A stretch of DNA of 64,000 nucleotides from Paraburkholderia megapolitana (GCF_007556815.1 NZ_CP041745.1:248001-312000), one strand, 5' to 3'; positions 9,665 to 17,797 are shown, numbered from the stretch's first letter. Numbers and translations are program-made. The notes: generated from the letters alone by a model not told the origin.

Positions 9665-10461
9665 TGGATCACGAACACGCATTCGAATTGTTGCCGGCCT
9701 ATATCGATCAGGAGCTGAGCCTGTCCGAGGCGCTCGCGTTCGAGCGGCATCTTGCGAGTTGCCAGGAATGCCAGCGCGTTTATGAGCAGCACCGTCAGGT
9801 GAGTGCGCAGCTCAAGCAGGCGGACTTGCGCGTGGATGCGCCGGCTGAACTGCTGAAGCGTATCGAAGCTGCGTTGCCGTTGCCCCGGCCGCGCTCGCTC
9901 TGGCGGAAGCTGGGTGACCGGGTTGGCGGATGGTTCGGCGGCGGTAGCTCGCCGGGTTGGGCGCCGGTCGGTGCGATGGTGTTGAGCGCGGTCGCGCTAA
10001 CGTGGAGCGCGGGGCTCTATCTATCGGTGCCGTCGAGCGAGACGCGTCTGACCCAGGAACTCGTCGATAGCCATATTCGCTCGCTGCAGTTCGATCACCT
10101 GTCCGATGTGATTTCAACCGACAAGCACACGGTCAAGCCGTGGTTCGACGGCAAGCTCGACTATGCGCCGCCGGTGGTCGATCTCGTGCAGCAAGGGTAT
10201 CCGTTGATCGGTGGGCGGCTCGATTACCTCGATGGGCGATCGGTTGCCGTGATGGTCTATCGCTACAAACTCCATCCGATCAATCTTTACGTCTGGCCGA
10301 GTAAAGATGCGGGCACTGCGCCGCCGCGTATCGTCGAACGGCAGGGCTATCACCTCGCGCACTGGACGAGCGCAGGCATGAACTACTGGGCGATCACCGA
10401 TGCCGGTGAAGCCGAGTTGAATGGCTTCGTTGCGGATCTGCTTGCGCATCCTGCGTCCTGA
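9661..10461 (+). CDS. Membrane anti-sigma factor with zinc-finger (zf-HC2)
   Basis: This encodes 266 aa. The N-terminal anti-sigma zinc motif HLASCQEC supplies His30, Cys34 and Cys37. A single membrane segment lies at about residues 101-122 (GAMVLSAVALTWSAGLYLSV), with a C-terminal domain of about 140 aa predicted to be periplasmic. Such proteins sequester the cognate ECF factor until a signal releases it. The gene overlaps the sigma gene by 4 bp, and a second ECF-type promoter begins 4 bp after its stop. Confidence 0.9.
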   Translation: MMDHEHAFELLPAYIDQELSLSEALAFERHLASCQECQRVYEQHRQVSAQLKQADLRVDAPAELLKRIEAALPLPRPRSLWRKLGDRVGGWFGGGSSPGWAPVGAMVLSAVALTWSAGLYLSVPSSETRLTQELVDSHIRSLQFDHLSDVISTDKHTVKPWFDGKLDYAPPVVDLVQQGYPLIGGRLDYLDGRSVAVMVYRYKLHPINLYVWPSKDAGTAPPRIVERQGYHLAHWTSAGMNYWAITDAGEAELNGFVADLLAHPAS

Positions 10462-10465
10462 ACGC

Positions 10466-10494
10466 GGAATAAAACCCACCACACGCCGGTCTAC
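10466..10494 (+). promoter_or_regulatory. Second ECF-type promoter, upstream of the phosphoesterase gene
   Basis: GGAATA (10466-10471), a 17-bp spacer and GTCTAC (10489-10494) match the element at 9055-9083 in hexamers, spacing and the following AAACC. It starts 4 bp past the anti-sigma stop and 102 bp before the phosphoesterase start, so the two downstream genes can be raised independently of sigma/anti-sigma (inference). Confidence 0.7.
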
Positions 10495-10567
10495 TTCACG
10501 AACCCGATCGAGCGGCCCGCAGGATGATCCTGCGGCTCACTGCTCGCATCGTCATCGTGAGGTCGCT

Positions 10568-11512
10568 ATGCCGTCACATCCTCCTGTCGATCCGTCGCGC
10601 CGCGGCGCATTGAAATGCCTCGCCTTCGGTGGCGTGGGCACGTTGTTCGTTCTGGCCGGCGGCGTGCTTGCGCCGATCGATCTCGCGCTTGCTGCGAGCG
10701 AGAAGAGCGCATCAGTCGATTCCGGCGTTCCGCTGTTTCTGCAGATCAGCGACACGCATATCGGTTTTAACAAGGAAGCCAATCCCGACGTCGCGGGCAC
10801 GCTCAAGCAGACAATCGATCTAGTCAACGCAATGCCCGTCAAACCCGCGCTGACGATCCACACCGGCGACATCACGCATCTGTCGAAGGCCGCCGAATTC
10901 GATCTTGCTGCGCAACTGCTGTCGGGCCTGAATATCACCGAGCTGCACACGGTACCGGGCGAACACGACGTGACCGATGGACCCGGCGCGGAATACTTCA
11001 GCCGCTTCGGCCAGGCATCGGACAACAAGGGCTATTACAGCTTCGATCATCAAGGCGTGCACTTCATCGCGCTCGTCAACGTGATGCACTTCAAGCCGAA
11101 CGGTTTAGGCGGGCTCGGCGACGATCAGCTCGCGTGGCTGGAAAACGATCTGAAGGGACGCTCGTCGAGCACACCGATCGTCGTCTTCGCGCACATGCCG
11201 ATGTGGACGATCTACGAACCGTGGGGTTGGGGAACCGGCGATGCCGGCCAGGCGATGAGCTATCTGAAGCGGTTCGGTTCGGTGACCGTTCTCAACGGCC
11301 ATATCCACCAGATCGTGTCAAAAGTGGAAGGCAATATCACTTTCCATACCGCGCGTTCTACGGCTTATCCGCAACCGGCTGCAGGCGAAGGGCCGGGACC
11401 GATGCCGCTGACGGTGCCGGGCGATCGCCTGCCGCACATGCTCGGTGTGACGCGCATCAGTGTCGCAAGTCATCCGCTTGCGGCGACGCTCACCGATACG
11501 ACACTCGTCTGA
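10568..11512 (+). CDS. Secreted metallophosphoesterase (Tat signal)
   Basis: This encodes 314 aa. The start at 10568 has GAGG 7 bp upstream; a longer frame from 10421 would overlap the anti-sigma gene. The N-terminus has SRRGALKCLAF followed by a hydrophobic stretch ending in LALAAS, a Tat-type signal. The calcineurin-like metal motifs are SDTH (Asp62, His64), HTGD (Asp101), GEHD (131-134, in place of the usual GNHD/E), AHMP and NGHIH. The substrate is unknown. The gene sits in the ECF-controlled unit next to a cupredoxin, so a cell-envelope stress role is likely but unproven. Confidence 0.88.
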   Translation: MPSHPPVDPSRRGALKCLAFGGVGTLFVLAGGVLAPIDLALAASEKSASVDSGVPLFLQISDTHIGFNKEANPDVAGTLKQTIDLVNAMPVKPALTIHTGDITHLSKAAEFDLAAQLLSGLNITELHTVPGEHDVTDGPGAEYFSRFGQASDNKGYYSFDHQGVHFIALVNVMHFKPNGLGGLGDDQLAWLENDLKGRSSSTPIVVFAHMPMWTIYEPWGWGTGDAGQAMSYLKRFGSVTVLNGHIHQIVSKVEGNITFHTARSTAYPQPAAGEGPGPMPLTVPGDRLPHMLGVTRISVASHPLAATLTDTTLV

Positions 11513-11548
11513 ACGAGTCGATACGTTTATTCAGCCAGGACTTGCATC

Positions 11549-11899
11549 ATGCCAACGATAATTTCTCGCCGTGCGTTTGTTGCCGCTCTCGGCGCCGTGG
11601 TGTTCAGCGCTGCTTCCGTGGGCGCTTCCATTTCCGTTGCACAAGCCGCCGAGCCCAACGCGGTCGTCATCAAGAATTTCATGTTCATGCCGATGTCGCT
11701 GACCATCAAGGCGGGCTCGACGGTGACATGGAAAAATCTCGACGGCGAACCGCATACGGTCGTGAACGACAGCGGCTTGTTTCGTTCCAGCGCGCTCGAT
11801 CAGAACGACACCTATCAATTCAAGTTCGACAAGCCCGGTACTTACAAGATATTTTGCGGCATCCATCCGAACATGAAGGCAACCATCACGGTGGAATAG
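11549..11899 (+). CDS. Small periplasmic cupredoxin
   Basis: This encodes 116 aa. A Tat-like leader (SRRAFVAALGAVVFS) ends at AQAAEP. The mature part is about 83 residues and plastocyanin/amicyanin-like. The type 1 copper ligands are His69 (GEPHTV), Cys103, His106 and Met109 (FCGIHPNM). It probably shuttles electrons or binds copper in the periplasm. It lies 36 bp after the phosphoesterase gene and is probably co-transcribed from the second ECF promoter. It might also serve as electron acceptor for the amine dehydrogenase about 4 kb away, but nothing in the sequence shows this. Confidence 0.9.
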   Translation: MPTIISRRAFVAALGAVVFSAASVGASISVAQAAEPNAVVIKNFMFMPMSLTIKAGSTVTWKNLDGEPHTVVNDSGLFRSSALDQNDTYQFKFDKPGTYKIFCGIHPNMKATITVE

Positions 11900-11931
11900 G
11901 GTGTGTCATGTGAGATGCGCCGCCCTGTCGC

Positions 11932-13014
11932 TTAAGCCAGTTTCGCGGCGATCGCCTGACCGACATCCGTCGTACTCGCTTTACCTCCAAGGTCGCCGGT
12001 ATGCGGCCCTTCAATCAACGTCGCTTCGATCGCCGCCAGAATTGCGTCATGAGCCTCGCGCTCCTTGCCCGTGTGGTTGCCGAGAAAGTCGAGCATCATC
12101 GCCGCTGACCAGATCATCGCGATCGGATTCGCGATGTTCTTGCCCGCGATATCGGGCGCCGATCCATGCACGGGCTCGAACAGCGAAGGAAACTTCCTGT
12201 CCGGATTCATGTTGGCCGACGGTGCCAGCCCGATCGTGCCGGTACAGGCCGGCCCGAGATCCGACAGGATGTCGCCGAACAGGTTGGTCGCCACGACGAC
12301 GTCGAAGCGATCGGGGTTCAGCACGAAACGCGCGCAGAGAATATCGATGTGCTGCTTGTCCCACGTGACGTCCGGATACTGTGCGGCGATGCCGGCCGCA
12401 CACTTGTCCCACCACGGCATGCTGATGGCGATGCCGTTGCTCTTCGTTGCAACGGTGATCTTCTTGCGTTCGCGCCGTTGAGCGAGATCGAAGGCGAACT
12501 TCAGCACGCGCTCGCTGCCGTGCCGCGTGAACACCGATTCCTGCAGCACGAATTCGCGCTCGGTGCCTTCGAACATCACGCCGCCCACCGACGAATATTC
12601 GCCTTCGGTGTTTTCGCGCACGATCCAGAAGTCGATGTCGCCGGCCTTGCGGCCCGCGAGCGGCGAAGGAACGCCGGCGAAAAGGCGCGCAGGCCGCAGG
12701 TTGATGTACTGGTCGAATTCGCGGCGGAATTTGAGCAGCGAACCCCACAGCGAGATGTGGTCCGGCACCGTGTCGGGCCAGCCGACTGCGCCGAACAGGA
12801 TTGCATCGGCGGATTGCAGCTGGGCCTTCCAGTCGTCCGGCATCATCTGGCCGTGCTTCGCGTAGTACGCGCAGCTCGCCCATTCGATGTGCCGGTATTC
12901 GAAGTCGATGCCGAAACGCTTGCCTACGGCGTCCAGTGTTCTGAGCGCTTCGGGCATCACTTCGACACCGATGCCGTCGCCAGGGATCACCGCAATCTGG
13001 TACTTGTTCGCCAT
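11932..13014 (-). CDS. ttuC: Tartrate dehydrogenase/decarboxylase, isocitrate/isopropylmalate dehydrogenase family
   Basis: This encodes 360 aa. It is an NAD-dependent, divalent-metal beta-decarboxylating dehydrogenase acting on tartrate or D-malate. Diagnostic blocks are VIPGDGIGVEVMPEALRTL at the N-terminus, RENTEGEYSSVGG, the metal/substrate region LFGDILSDLGPA and the nucleotide-binding FEPVHGSAPDIAGKNIANP. Length and wording favour the tartrate dehydrogenase branch over LeuB. The ribosome site is AGGAGCAGG upstream of 13014. It is divergent from a LysR regulator, the usual layout for a regulated catabolic gene. Confidence 0.88.
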   Translation of the reverse strand: MANKYQIAVIPGDGIGVEVMPEALRTLDAVGKRFGIDFEYRHIEWASCAYYAKHGQMMPDDWKAQLQSADAILFGAVGWPDTVPDHISLWGSLLKFRREFDQYINLRPARLFAGVPSPLAGRKAGDIDFWIVRENTEGEYSSVGGVMFEGTEREFVLQESVFTRHGSERVLKFAFDLAQRRERKKITVATKSNGIAISMPWWDKCAAGIAAQYPDVTWDKQHIDILCARFVLNPDRFDVVVATNLFGDILSDLGPACTGTIGLAPSANMNPDRKFPSLFEPVHGSAPDIAGKNIANPIAMIWSAAMMLDFLGNHTGKEREAHDAILAAIEATLIEGPHTGDLGGKASTTDVGQAIAAKLA

Positions 13015-13106
13015 GTTCCTGCTCCTCCATGAGTCTTCGATGGTGTGACAGTGGCTAGTCTATTCCTTCTGTTTGATCTTAAAATGGCGGCTTCAGTTAA
13101 GTCACT

Positions 13107-13123
13107 GTGCACGAATCGTGTAC
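13107..13123. promoter_or_regulatory. Palindromic site between ttuC and its LysR regulator
   Basis: GTGCACGAATCGTGTAC is nearly fully symmetric around CACGA-A-TCGTG. It lies 13 bp before the regulator start and 92 bp before the ttuC start, a position suited to autoregulation and divergent control. Binding by the LysR protein is inferred from position only. Confidence 0.5.
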
Positions 13124-13136
13124 AAAGAGATCCGCC

Positions 13137-14054
13137 ATGAATGCCGTCCCGTCACCCGATCTCGGCGATTTGCGCGTGTTTTGCGAAGTGGCGCGCAAAT
13201 CGAGTTTTAGCGCGGCAGCCGAGGCGTTGTCGGTGTCGGCGGCCTATGTCAGCAAGCGAATCAACGTGCTCGAGGCGACGCTCGGCACACGGCTGCTGCA
13301 TCGCTCGACGCGCCGCGTCGCGATCACCGAAGCCGGTGAACGCGTCTACGCATGGGCGGAAAAGATACTCGACGATGTCGAGCAGCTCGTCGAGGACGTG
13401 TCCACCACGCGGCGCATTCCGGCCGGCAAGCTGCGCATCTCGAGCAGTTTCGGCTTCGGCAGGCGGTTCGTCGCGCCCGCGCTGGCCCGTTTCTCGGAGC
13501 AGTTCCCGCAGCTCAATGTGAGGCTCGATCTGTTCGACCGGCTCGTTGACGTAGGCGGCGAAGGCTTCGACCTCGATATCCGCATCGGCGACGACATCGC
13601 GTCGCATCTGATCGCGAAGCGGCTCGCGTCGAATCACCGTGTATTGTGCGCGTCGCCCGATTATCTGGCGCAGCACGGTGCGCCGAAACAGCTGGCCGAT
13701 CTGTCGTCGCATGCGTGCCTCGCGATCAAGGAGCGTGACCATCCGTTCGGTCTCTGGCGTTTGACGGTGCGTGGCGACGTGACATCGGTCAAGGTCACCG
13801 GGCCGCTGTCGAGCAATCACGGCGAGGTGGCCGTGCAATGGGCACTGGCGGGGCGTGGCATCGTGCTGCGCTCGATGTGGGATGTGCGGCCGCTGCTCGA
13901 GAGCGGCCAGTTGCAGCAGGTGCTGCCCGACGTCACGCAACCGGCAAACCTGTGGGCCGTGTATCCGGCGCGGCTCGCGCAGTCGGCGAAGGTACGGGTG
14001 TGTGTCGATTTTCTGAGCGAGGAGTTTGCGCAGCCGCGCGCCGCAGATGACTGA
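13137..14054 (+). CDS. LysR-family transcriptional regulator
   Basis: This encodes 305 aa. The N-terminal winged helix reads DLRVFCEVARKSSFSAAAEA, then VSKRINVLEATLGTRLLHRS and TEAG. The C-terminal periplasmic-binding-protein-like effector domain starts at about residue 90. ATG 13137 is chosen over the in-frame GTG 13107 because the motif DLGDLRVF then sits at the usual distance and the palindrome remains outside the gene. It is divergent from ttuC, which it probably controls, with tartrate or malate as possible effector (inference). Confidence 0.9.
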   Translation: MNAVPSPDLGDLRVFCEVARKSSFSAAAEALSVSAAYVSKRINVLEATLGTRLLHRSTRRVAITEAGERVYAWAEKILDDVEQLVEDVSTTRRIPAGKLRISSSFGFGRRFVAPALARFSEQFPQLNVRLDLFDRLVDVGGEGFDLDIRIGDDIASHLIAKRLASNHRVLCASPDYLAQHGAPKQLADLSSHACLAIKERDHPFGLWRLTVRGDVTSVKVTGPLSSNHGEVAVQWALAGRGIVLRSMWDVRPLLESGQLQQVLPDVTQPANLWAVYPARLAQSAKVRVCVDFLSEEFAQPRAADD

Positions 14055-14091
14055 AGTGCGGCTGCGATCCTTCGATCACATCACGCACGAT

Positions 14092-15072
14092 TTACGGCGC
14101 CGCAACCGCCGGCCGGTACCGGCCCGGATTCGCACCCGATACGCGCTTCATCAAACGTCGCAGCGCCGTCGAGTCGCGGTAACCGACTGCTTCGGCGACC
14201 TGTTCGACTGTCATGCGACTCGTTTCGAGCAGAACCCGCGCCCGACGCATACGCACGCTTTGCACCAGCGCGAGCGTGCTCTTTCCGGTTGCCCGGCGCA
14301 CGTGCCGCGACAGCGTGCGCTCCGACATGCAGAATTCCTGTGCGAGCGCCGTCACGGCGGTTGGATGCGGTAGCGCACATTCGACGCGCGCCGCCAGCCG
14401 TGCCACCAGATCGTTTCCGTTAGCCATGACTTCCGGCACGATGAACGGCGCCTGAGCCTGGCGCCCATCGATTAGCAACATGCGCGACACGATATCCGCG
14501 AGCGCATTGCCGCAGCGCTCGCGGATCAGATGCAGCATCAGATCCGTTTGCGCAAACGCGGCGCCGGCCGTAACGACGGGACCGTCTGCGCACACCATCC
14601 GGTCGGCGTCGACCGTACTGTCCGGTCCCATTCTTTTCAGCAACGGCGCGAGCCACCACGACGTGGTCGCGCGCCGACCCTGCAGCAGCCCTGCCGCGTT
14701 CAGCAGAAACACCGCCGAGCACGAAGCCGCGACATGTCCGCCGGCCTTCGCGTGTCGCGCGAGCGCCTTGATCGCCCGCACCGCATCGTCGTATTCGAGC
14801 CGCTGCGTAAGCGACGCCGCTGGGCTGACGCCCAGACCCGGCACGACCCATATCGAGCGGTCTTCTCTTGGCCGCACCGGCAATCGGGATGTCTGCACCG
14901 TCAAGCCGGTTTGCAGCTGAACCGACCCGCCATCCACCGAACACAACCGCCATCGCGGTGCTACTACGCCTGCTTGCGCCGCCAGCGCCGTGGCCGCGCT
15001 GAGAACGTCGAGCGTGATGGTGACGCTGCTGGGATAGGCATCTTCCAGGACGAGAACCGTGAAATCGAACAT
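14092..15072 (-). CDS. GlxA-type transcriptional regulator (DJ-1/PfpI-like plus AraC HTH)
   Basis: This encodes 326 aa. Residues 1-190 form a class I glutamine-amidotransferase-like domain (FTVLVLEDAYPSSVTITLDVL; nucleophile-elbow region VAASCSAVFLLNAAGLL). Residues 230-325 carry two AraC helix-turn-helix motifs (LAQEFCMSERTLSRHVRRAT and MTVEQVAEAVGYRDSTALRR). Such regulators sense small metabolites in the DJ-1-like domain. It is divergent from a tautomerase-like gene 93 bp away, its likely target. Confidence 0.9.
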   Translation of the reverse strand: MFDFTVLVLEDAYPSSVTITLDVLSAATALAAQAGVVAPRWRLCSVDGGSVQLQTGLTVQTSRLPVRPREDRSIWVVPGLGVSPAASLTQRLEYDDAVRAIKALARHAKAGGHVAASCSAVFLLNAAGLLQGRRATTSWWLAPLLKRMGPDSTVDADRMVCADGPVVTAGAAFAQTDLMLHLIRERCGNALADIVSRMLLIDGRQAQAPFIVPEVMANGNDLVARLAARVECALPHPTAVTALAQEFCMSERTLSRHVRRATGKSTLALVQSVRMRRARVLLETSRMTVEQVAEAVGYRDSTALRRLMKRVSGANPGRYRPAVAAP

Positions 15073-15165
15073 GTCGGATTAAGCCCTAAAAAAGTCGAAT
15101 CGGACACTGTGATTTTGACGCGAAAAACACTTCAATACAAGCTTTCTGTTCACTTGCGTATCGAT

Positions 15166-15624
15166 ATGCCAAACATTTTTGTGAAGATTCCGAAGGGTTC
15201 GTTCGCTGGTGCGAGTCGCGTGGCACTTTCTGCGGGAATCAGCGACGCAGCGGCAGCGGTGGAACAGATTCCTGCCGATCCGGCAAAGCGGTTTCTGTGC
15301 TGGGTGTTGATCGAAGAAGTTGAAACCGGCAACTGGACTTGCGGAGGAATCGATATGACAGCGCGATTTCTTCCGTGCGTCGCGCTGGTGTACGTGCCTG
15401 CGGGTGTGCTCGATGGCGCCGCGCGTAGCCGCTATGTCGAGCTTGTGCACGCCGCGTTCAGGCAGTCGCTTCCGGCGGGCGAGACGCGCCGTCTTGAAAC
15501 CTCGGTCGTACTGCACGACGTGGCCGACGGTGCGTGGGGTGTAAGCGGTGTGGCGTGGACGCTTGCCGATTTCGCGCGTGCCGCTGGTTACGCGCATTTG
15601 CAGAACGTGATGCCCAACGCGTAG
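15166..15624 (+). CDS. Tautomerase-like family protein
   Basis: This encodes 152 aa. The N-terminus MPNIFVKIPKGSF places a proline directly after the initiator Met, as the catalytic Pro1 of the 4-oxalocrotonate tautomerase superfamily requires. Beta-alpha-beta halves are seen around residues 1-65 and 70-140. ATG 15166 is used because the reading frame upstream runs antisense through the regulator gene. It is divergent from the GlxA-type regulator. The substrate is unknown; the superfamily call rests on Pro1 and the fold-like pattern. Confidence 0.7.
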   Translation: MPNIFVKIPKGSFAGASRVALSAGISDAAAAVEQIPADPAKRFLCWVLIEEVETGNWTCGGIDMTARFLPCVALVYVPAGVLDGAARSRYVELVHAAFRQSLPAGETRRLETSVVLHDVADGAWGVSGVAWTLADFARAAGYAHLQNVMPNA

Positions 15625-15714
15625 CTGTTACACATTCCGGTCGAAATCGGATAGTGCCGAGACAGGCCACCCACCTAAGCTTCCTGCGAGATTTCCTCTA
15701 TCGAAACGAAGGTT

Positions 15715-15746
15715 GTGCGAGATCGCTGCATTCAGGCGATTCGCAC
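15715..15746 (+). promoter_or_regulatory. Imperfect inverted repeat just upstream of amine dehydrogenase genes
   Basis: GTGCGAGATCGC (15715-15726) and GCGATTCGCAC (15736-15746) pair apart from one bulged base, with a 9-bp loop. The site lies 24 bp before the heavy-chain start. It could be an operator for one of the nearby AraC or LuxR regulators, or a 5' leader hairpin. Confidence 0.4.
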
Positions 15747-15769
15747 GATTTCCACGCATGGGAGTGGTG

Positions 15770-16924
15770 ATGAGTCAAGGTGGCGTCTGGCGAATGGCGG
15801 CGACTCTGGTCGCGTTGGGAGTGTCTGCGGCAAGCGTTGCCGCGCCGCCCCTGAAGACCGAAACGCTCAGCATCGAGCCGGTTCCGAAGCCTGGGCCGCA
15901 TTGGCTCTATCTGGTCGATGCGGCCAACAGCCACATGATCGATGCACGTCTCGTGATCTACGACGCCGATCACAAGAAGATCGTCGCGCAGGTCGGCGCG
16001 GGCTCCTGGCCCGGGCTCGCTGCATCGCCCGATCGTCGCTACAGCTATGTCGCGACGAGCTACCTGTCGCGCGGCACACGCGGCGATCGCACCGATGTGC
16101 TCGAGATCACCGACAACAGCAGCTTCGAAAAGATCGCCGAAGTCGTGCTTCCGCCGAAGCACGTTCAGGTCGTCACCGCGAGCTTCGATACGTCGCTGAG
16201 TCGCGACGGCAAGTTCGCCTACGTGTCCAACATCACACCGGCGACGTCGATTACGGTGGTGGATATACAGCATCGAAAAGTCACCGGCGAGATCGATACG
16301 GCCGGCTGCGTGCTGTCCTATCCGTCGGGTAATCGCCGCGTCACGGCGCTCTGCGAGAGCGGTCGCGCGCTGACCTTCACGCTTAACGACGCCGGCAAGG
16401 AAGTCTCGCGCCAGCAAAGCGACGCATTCATCGATGTCGACAGGGACCCGCTGTACGTCAATGCGCAGCACCTCGGCGACAAGTACGTGTTCCTGTCGCA
16501 TCACGGGATGATCCGCACCGCAGATTTCTCGAAGGGCGCCGGGCAGTTCGGGCCGCCGTGGAGCTTGTTGAGCGAACCGGAGCGCGCCGCGGGCTGGCGC
16601 CCCGGTGGTAATCAACCGTTCGCGCTGCAAGAGAAAACTGGGCGGATTTACGTCGCGATGCACCAGGGTGTCGACGGTTCGCATAAGGACCCGGGCACGG
16701 AGATCTGGGTCTACGACCTCGCACGGCGGACACGCATCGCGCGCTGGAACCTCGCCGCGCTGAAAGTCGAACCGATCACATCGATCCAGGTATCGCAGGA
16801 CGACAAGCCCGTGGTGTACGGCACCGGCGGAGCCGATCTGATCGTGCTCGATGCGGCGAGCGGCAAGCTTTTGCAAAACGAAAAGCAGCTCGGCGAAAGC
16901 TTCGACGTGATGGCCGCTTTCTAG
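15770..16924 (+). CDS. aauB: TTQ amine dehydrogenase, large (heavy) subunit
   Basis: This encodes 384 aa after choosing ATG 15770, which has GGGAG upstream; ATG 15758 and an earlier ATG are in frame. A signal peptide (MAATLVALGVSAASVAAPP) exports it to the periplasm. The rest is the seven-bladed propeller of amine dehydrogenase heavy chains: PHWLYLVDAANSHMIDARL, GSWPGLAASPDRR, and C-terminal YGTGGADLIVLDAASGK. With the light chain it oxidatively deaminates primary amines to aldehydes. Gene order B-E-D-A without amicyanin and mauFGJMN looks more like aromatic amine dehydrogenase than methylamine dehydrogenase (inference), so the symbol is provisional. Confidence 0.88.
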   Translation: MSQGGVWRMAATLVALGVSAASVAAPPLKTETLSIEPVPKPGPHWLYLVDAANSHMIDARLVIYDADHKKIVAQVGAGSWPGLAASPDRRYSYVATSYLSRGTRGDRTDVLEITDNSSFEKIAEVVLPPKHVQVVTASFDTSLSRDGKFAYVSNITPATSITVVDIQHRKVTGEIDTAGCVLSYPSGNRRVTALCESGRALTFTLNDAGKEVSRQQSDAFIDVDRDPLYVNAQHLGDKYVFLSHHGMIRTADFSKGAGQFGPPWSLLSEPERAAGWRPGGNQPFALQEKTGRIYVAMHQGVDGSHKDPGTEIWVYDLARRTRIARWNLAALKVEPITSIQVSQDDKPVVYGTGGADLIVLDAASGKLLQNEKQLGESFDVMAAF

Positions 16925-16986
16925 CAGCTGCACACCATCGCGTCGTTCGAACCCGAACGGCACGCGAGTCTGTCACCGGAGAATCC

Positions 16987-17544
16987 ATGTTCGCTCTCGA
17001 TCCTGTGTTGCGCCACATCAGCGTGGCGGCTGGCGCGATCGTTTTCTTTCTGTCGGCATTGACGAAGTTTCGTAGCCTCGCGGTGTTCACTGCAGCGTTC
17101 GGCGCTTACCGGCTCGTGCCTGCGCGCTTGACGCCTTATGCGGCACCGCTCATTCCGGTTCTGGAAGCCGGGTTTGCAGTGGGGCTGCTGTACGCGCCGA
17201 TCCGTCCGTTTGCGGCACTCGGCCTGCAATGTCTGCTTGGCGTTTTCGCGGTCGCGTTGCTGATCAATCTGCTGCGCGGCAACTATGCAATCGACTGCGG
17301 CTGCGGTGGTTTCGTCGAAGCGCAATCCGCTGCGGCGTCGAGCGGTATCGGTTACTGGCACGTCGGCCGTGTTGCCGCGCTGGTTGTGTTGCTGTGGCCC
17401 GCGCTGCAGCCGGCAACGGAGCGCCAGGTATTTCTGCTCGATTACGCGACGGTGTTCTTCGCTGTGCTGTTCATCGTCGGCACGTACTACGTTGTCGATC
17501 TGCTGCTCGCAAATGCGCCGAAGCTCAAGAATCTCGGGACGTGA
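16987..17544 (+). CDS. mauE: MauE-like membrane protein for amine dehydrogenase maturation
   Basis: This encodes 185 aa with about four to five membrane segments. It carries a conserved CGCGG (Cys104, Cys106) typical of MauE/DoxX-related proteins. MauE acts with MauD in disulfide formation or stability of the cysteine-rich light chain in the periplasm. It lies 62 bp after the heavy-chain gene. Its 3' end (from 17452) is the upstream copy of a tandem duplication, see the repeat entry. Confidence 0.9.
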   Translation: MFALDPVLRHISVAAGAIVFFLSALTKFRSLAVFTAAFGAYRLVPARLTPYAAPLIPVLEAGFAVGLLYAPIRPFAALGLQCLLGVFAVALLINLLRGNYAIDCGCGGFVEAQSAAASSGIGYWHVGRVAALVVLLWPALQPATERQVFLLDYATVFFAVLFIVGTYYVVDLLLANAPKLKNLGT

Positions 17545-17797
17545 CCATGCTGAGCGTCGTACTGGTTTTTAGCCTTGTGTTGTGGATGGCAATCGCGGCA
17601 CTGCTCCTTGTGAATCACCTCATCGTGTTCTTTTCCGTTCTGCTTGTTATGGGCGTCTGCTTTGTCGTCGATCTGTGGCTATCGAACGCATCGAAACCCA
17701 AAAAACCTGAGGCATGACCATGTTGAATGCATTGCTGATTTCGAATCTGGTGTTGTGGGTCGCGACTGCGGCTCTCGTTGCGCTGTGCCTCGCGCTG
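17452..17797 (+). repeat. Diverged 173-bp tandem duplication across the mauE-mauD junction
   Basis: Copy A is about 17452-17624 and copy B about 17625-17797. Each copy contains the last 30 codons of a MauE-like gene, a stop followed by CCATG, and the first 23 or so codons of a MauD-like gene. Anchors (Val-Phe-Phe, stop, start) are all offset by exactly 173 bp. The MauE-like ends share 15 of 30 residues and the MauD-like starts share 11 of 23. The copies have diverged, so the event is not recent. Confidence 0.85.
17547..17717 (+). CDS. Small hybrid membrane ORF (MauD-like start, MauE-like end)
   Basis: This encodes 56 aa beginning 2 bp after the mauE stop. Residues 1-23 (MLSVVLVFSLVLWMAIAALL) resemble the start of MauD, and residues 27-56 (VFFSVLLVMGVCFVVDLWLS) resemble the end of MauE. 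It arises from the 173-bp tandem duplication. It keeps a start, a stop and two hydrophobic segments despite roughly 50% divergence, so it may be expressed. Function is unknown; it could equally be a decaying by-product. Confidence 0.6.
   Translation: MLSVVLVFSLVLWMAIAALLLVNHLIVFFSVLLVMGVCFVVDLWLSNASKPKKPEA

Noticed and set aside
12166..13032. 288-aa plus-strand open frame
   Set aside because: It is antisense to tartrate dehydrogenase; composition is shadow-like.
15698..16963. 421-aa minus-strand open frame
   Set aside because: It is antisense to the amine dehydrogenase heavy chain, whose protein family is clear.
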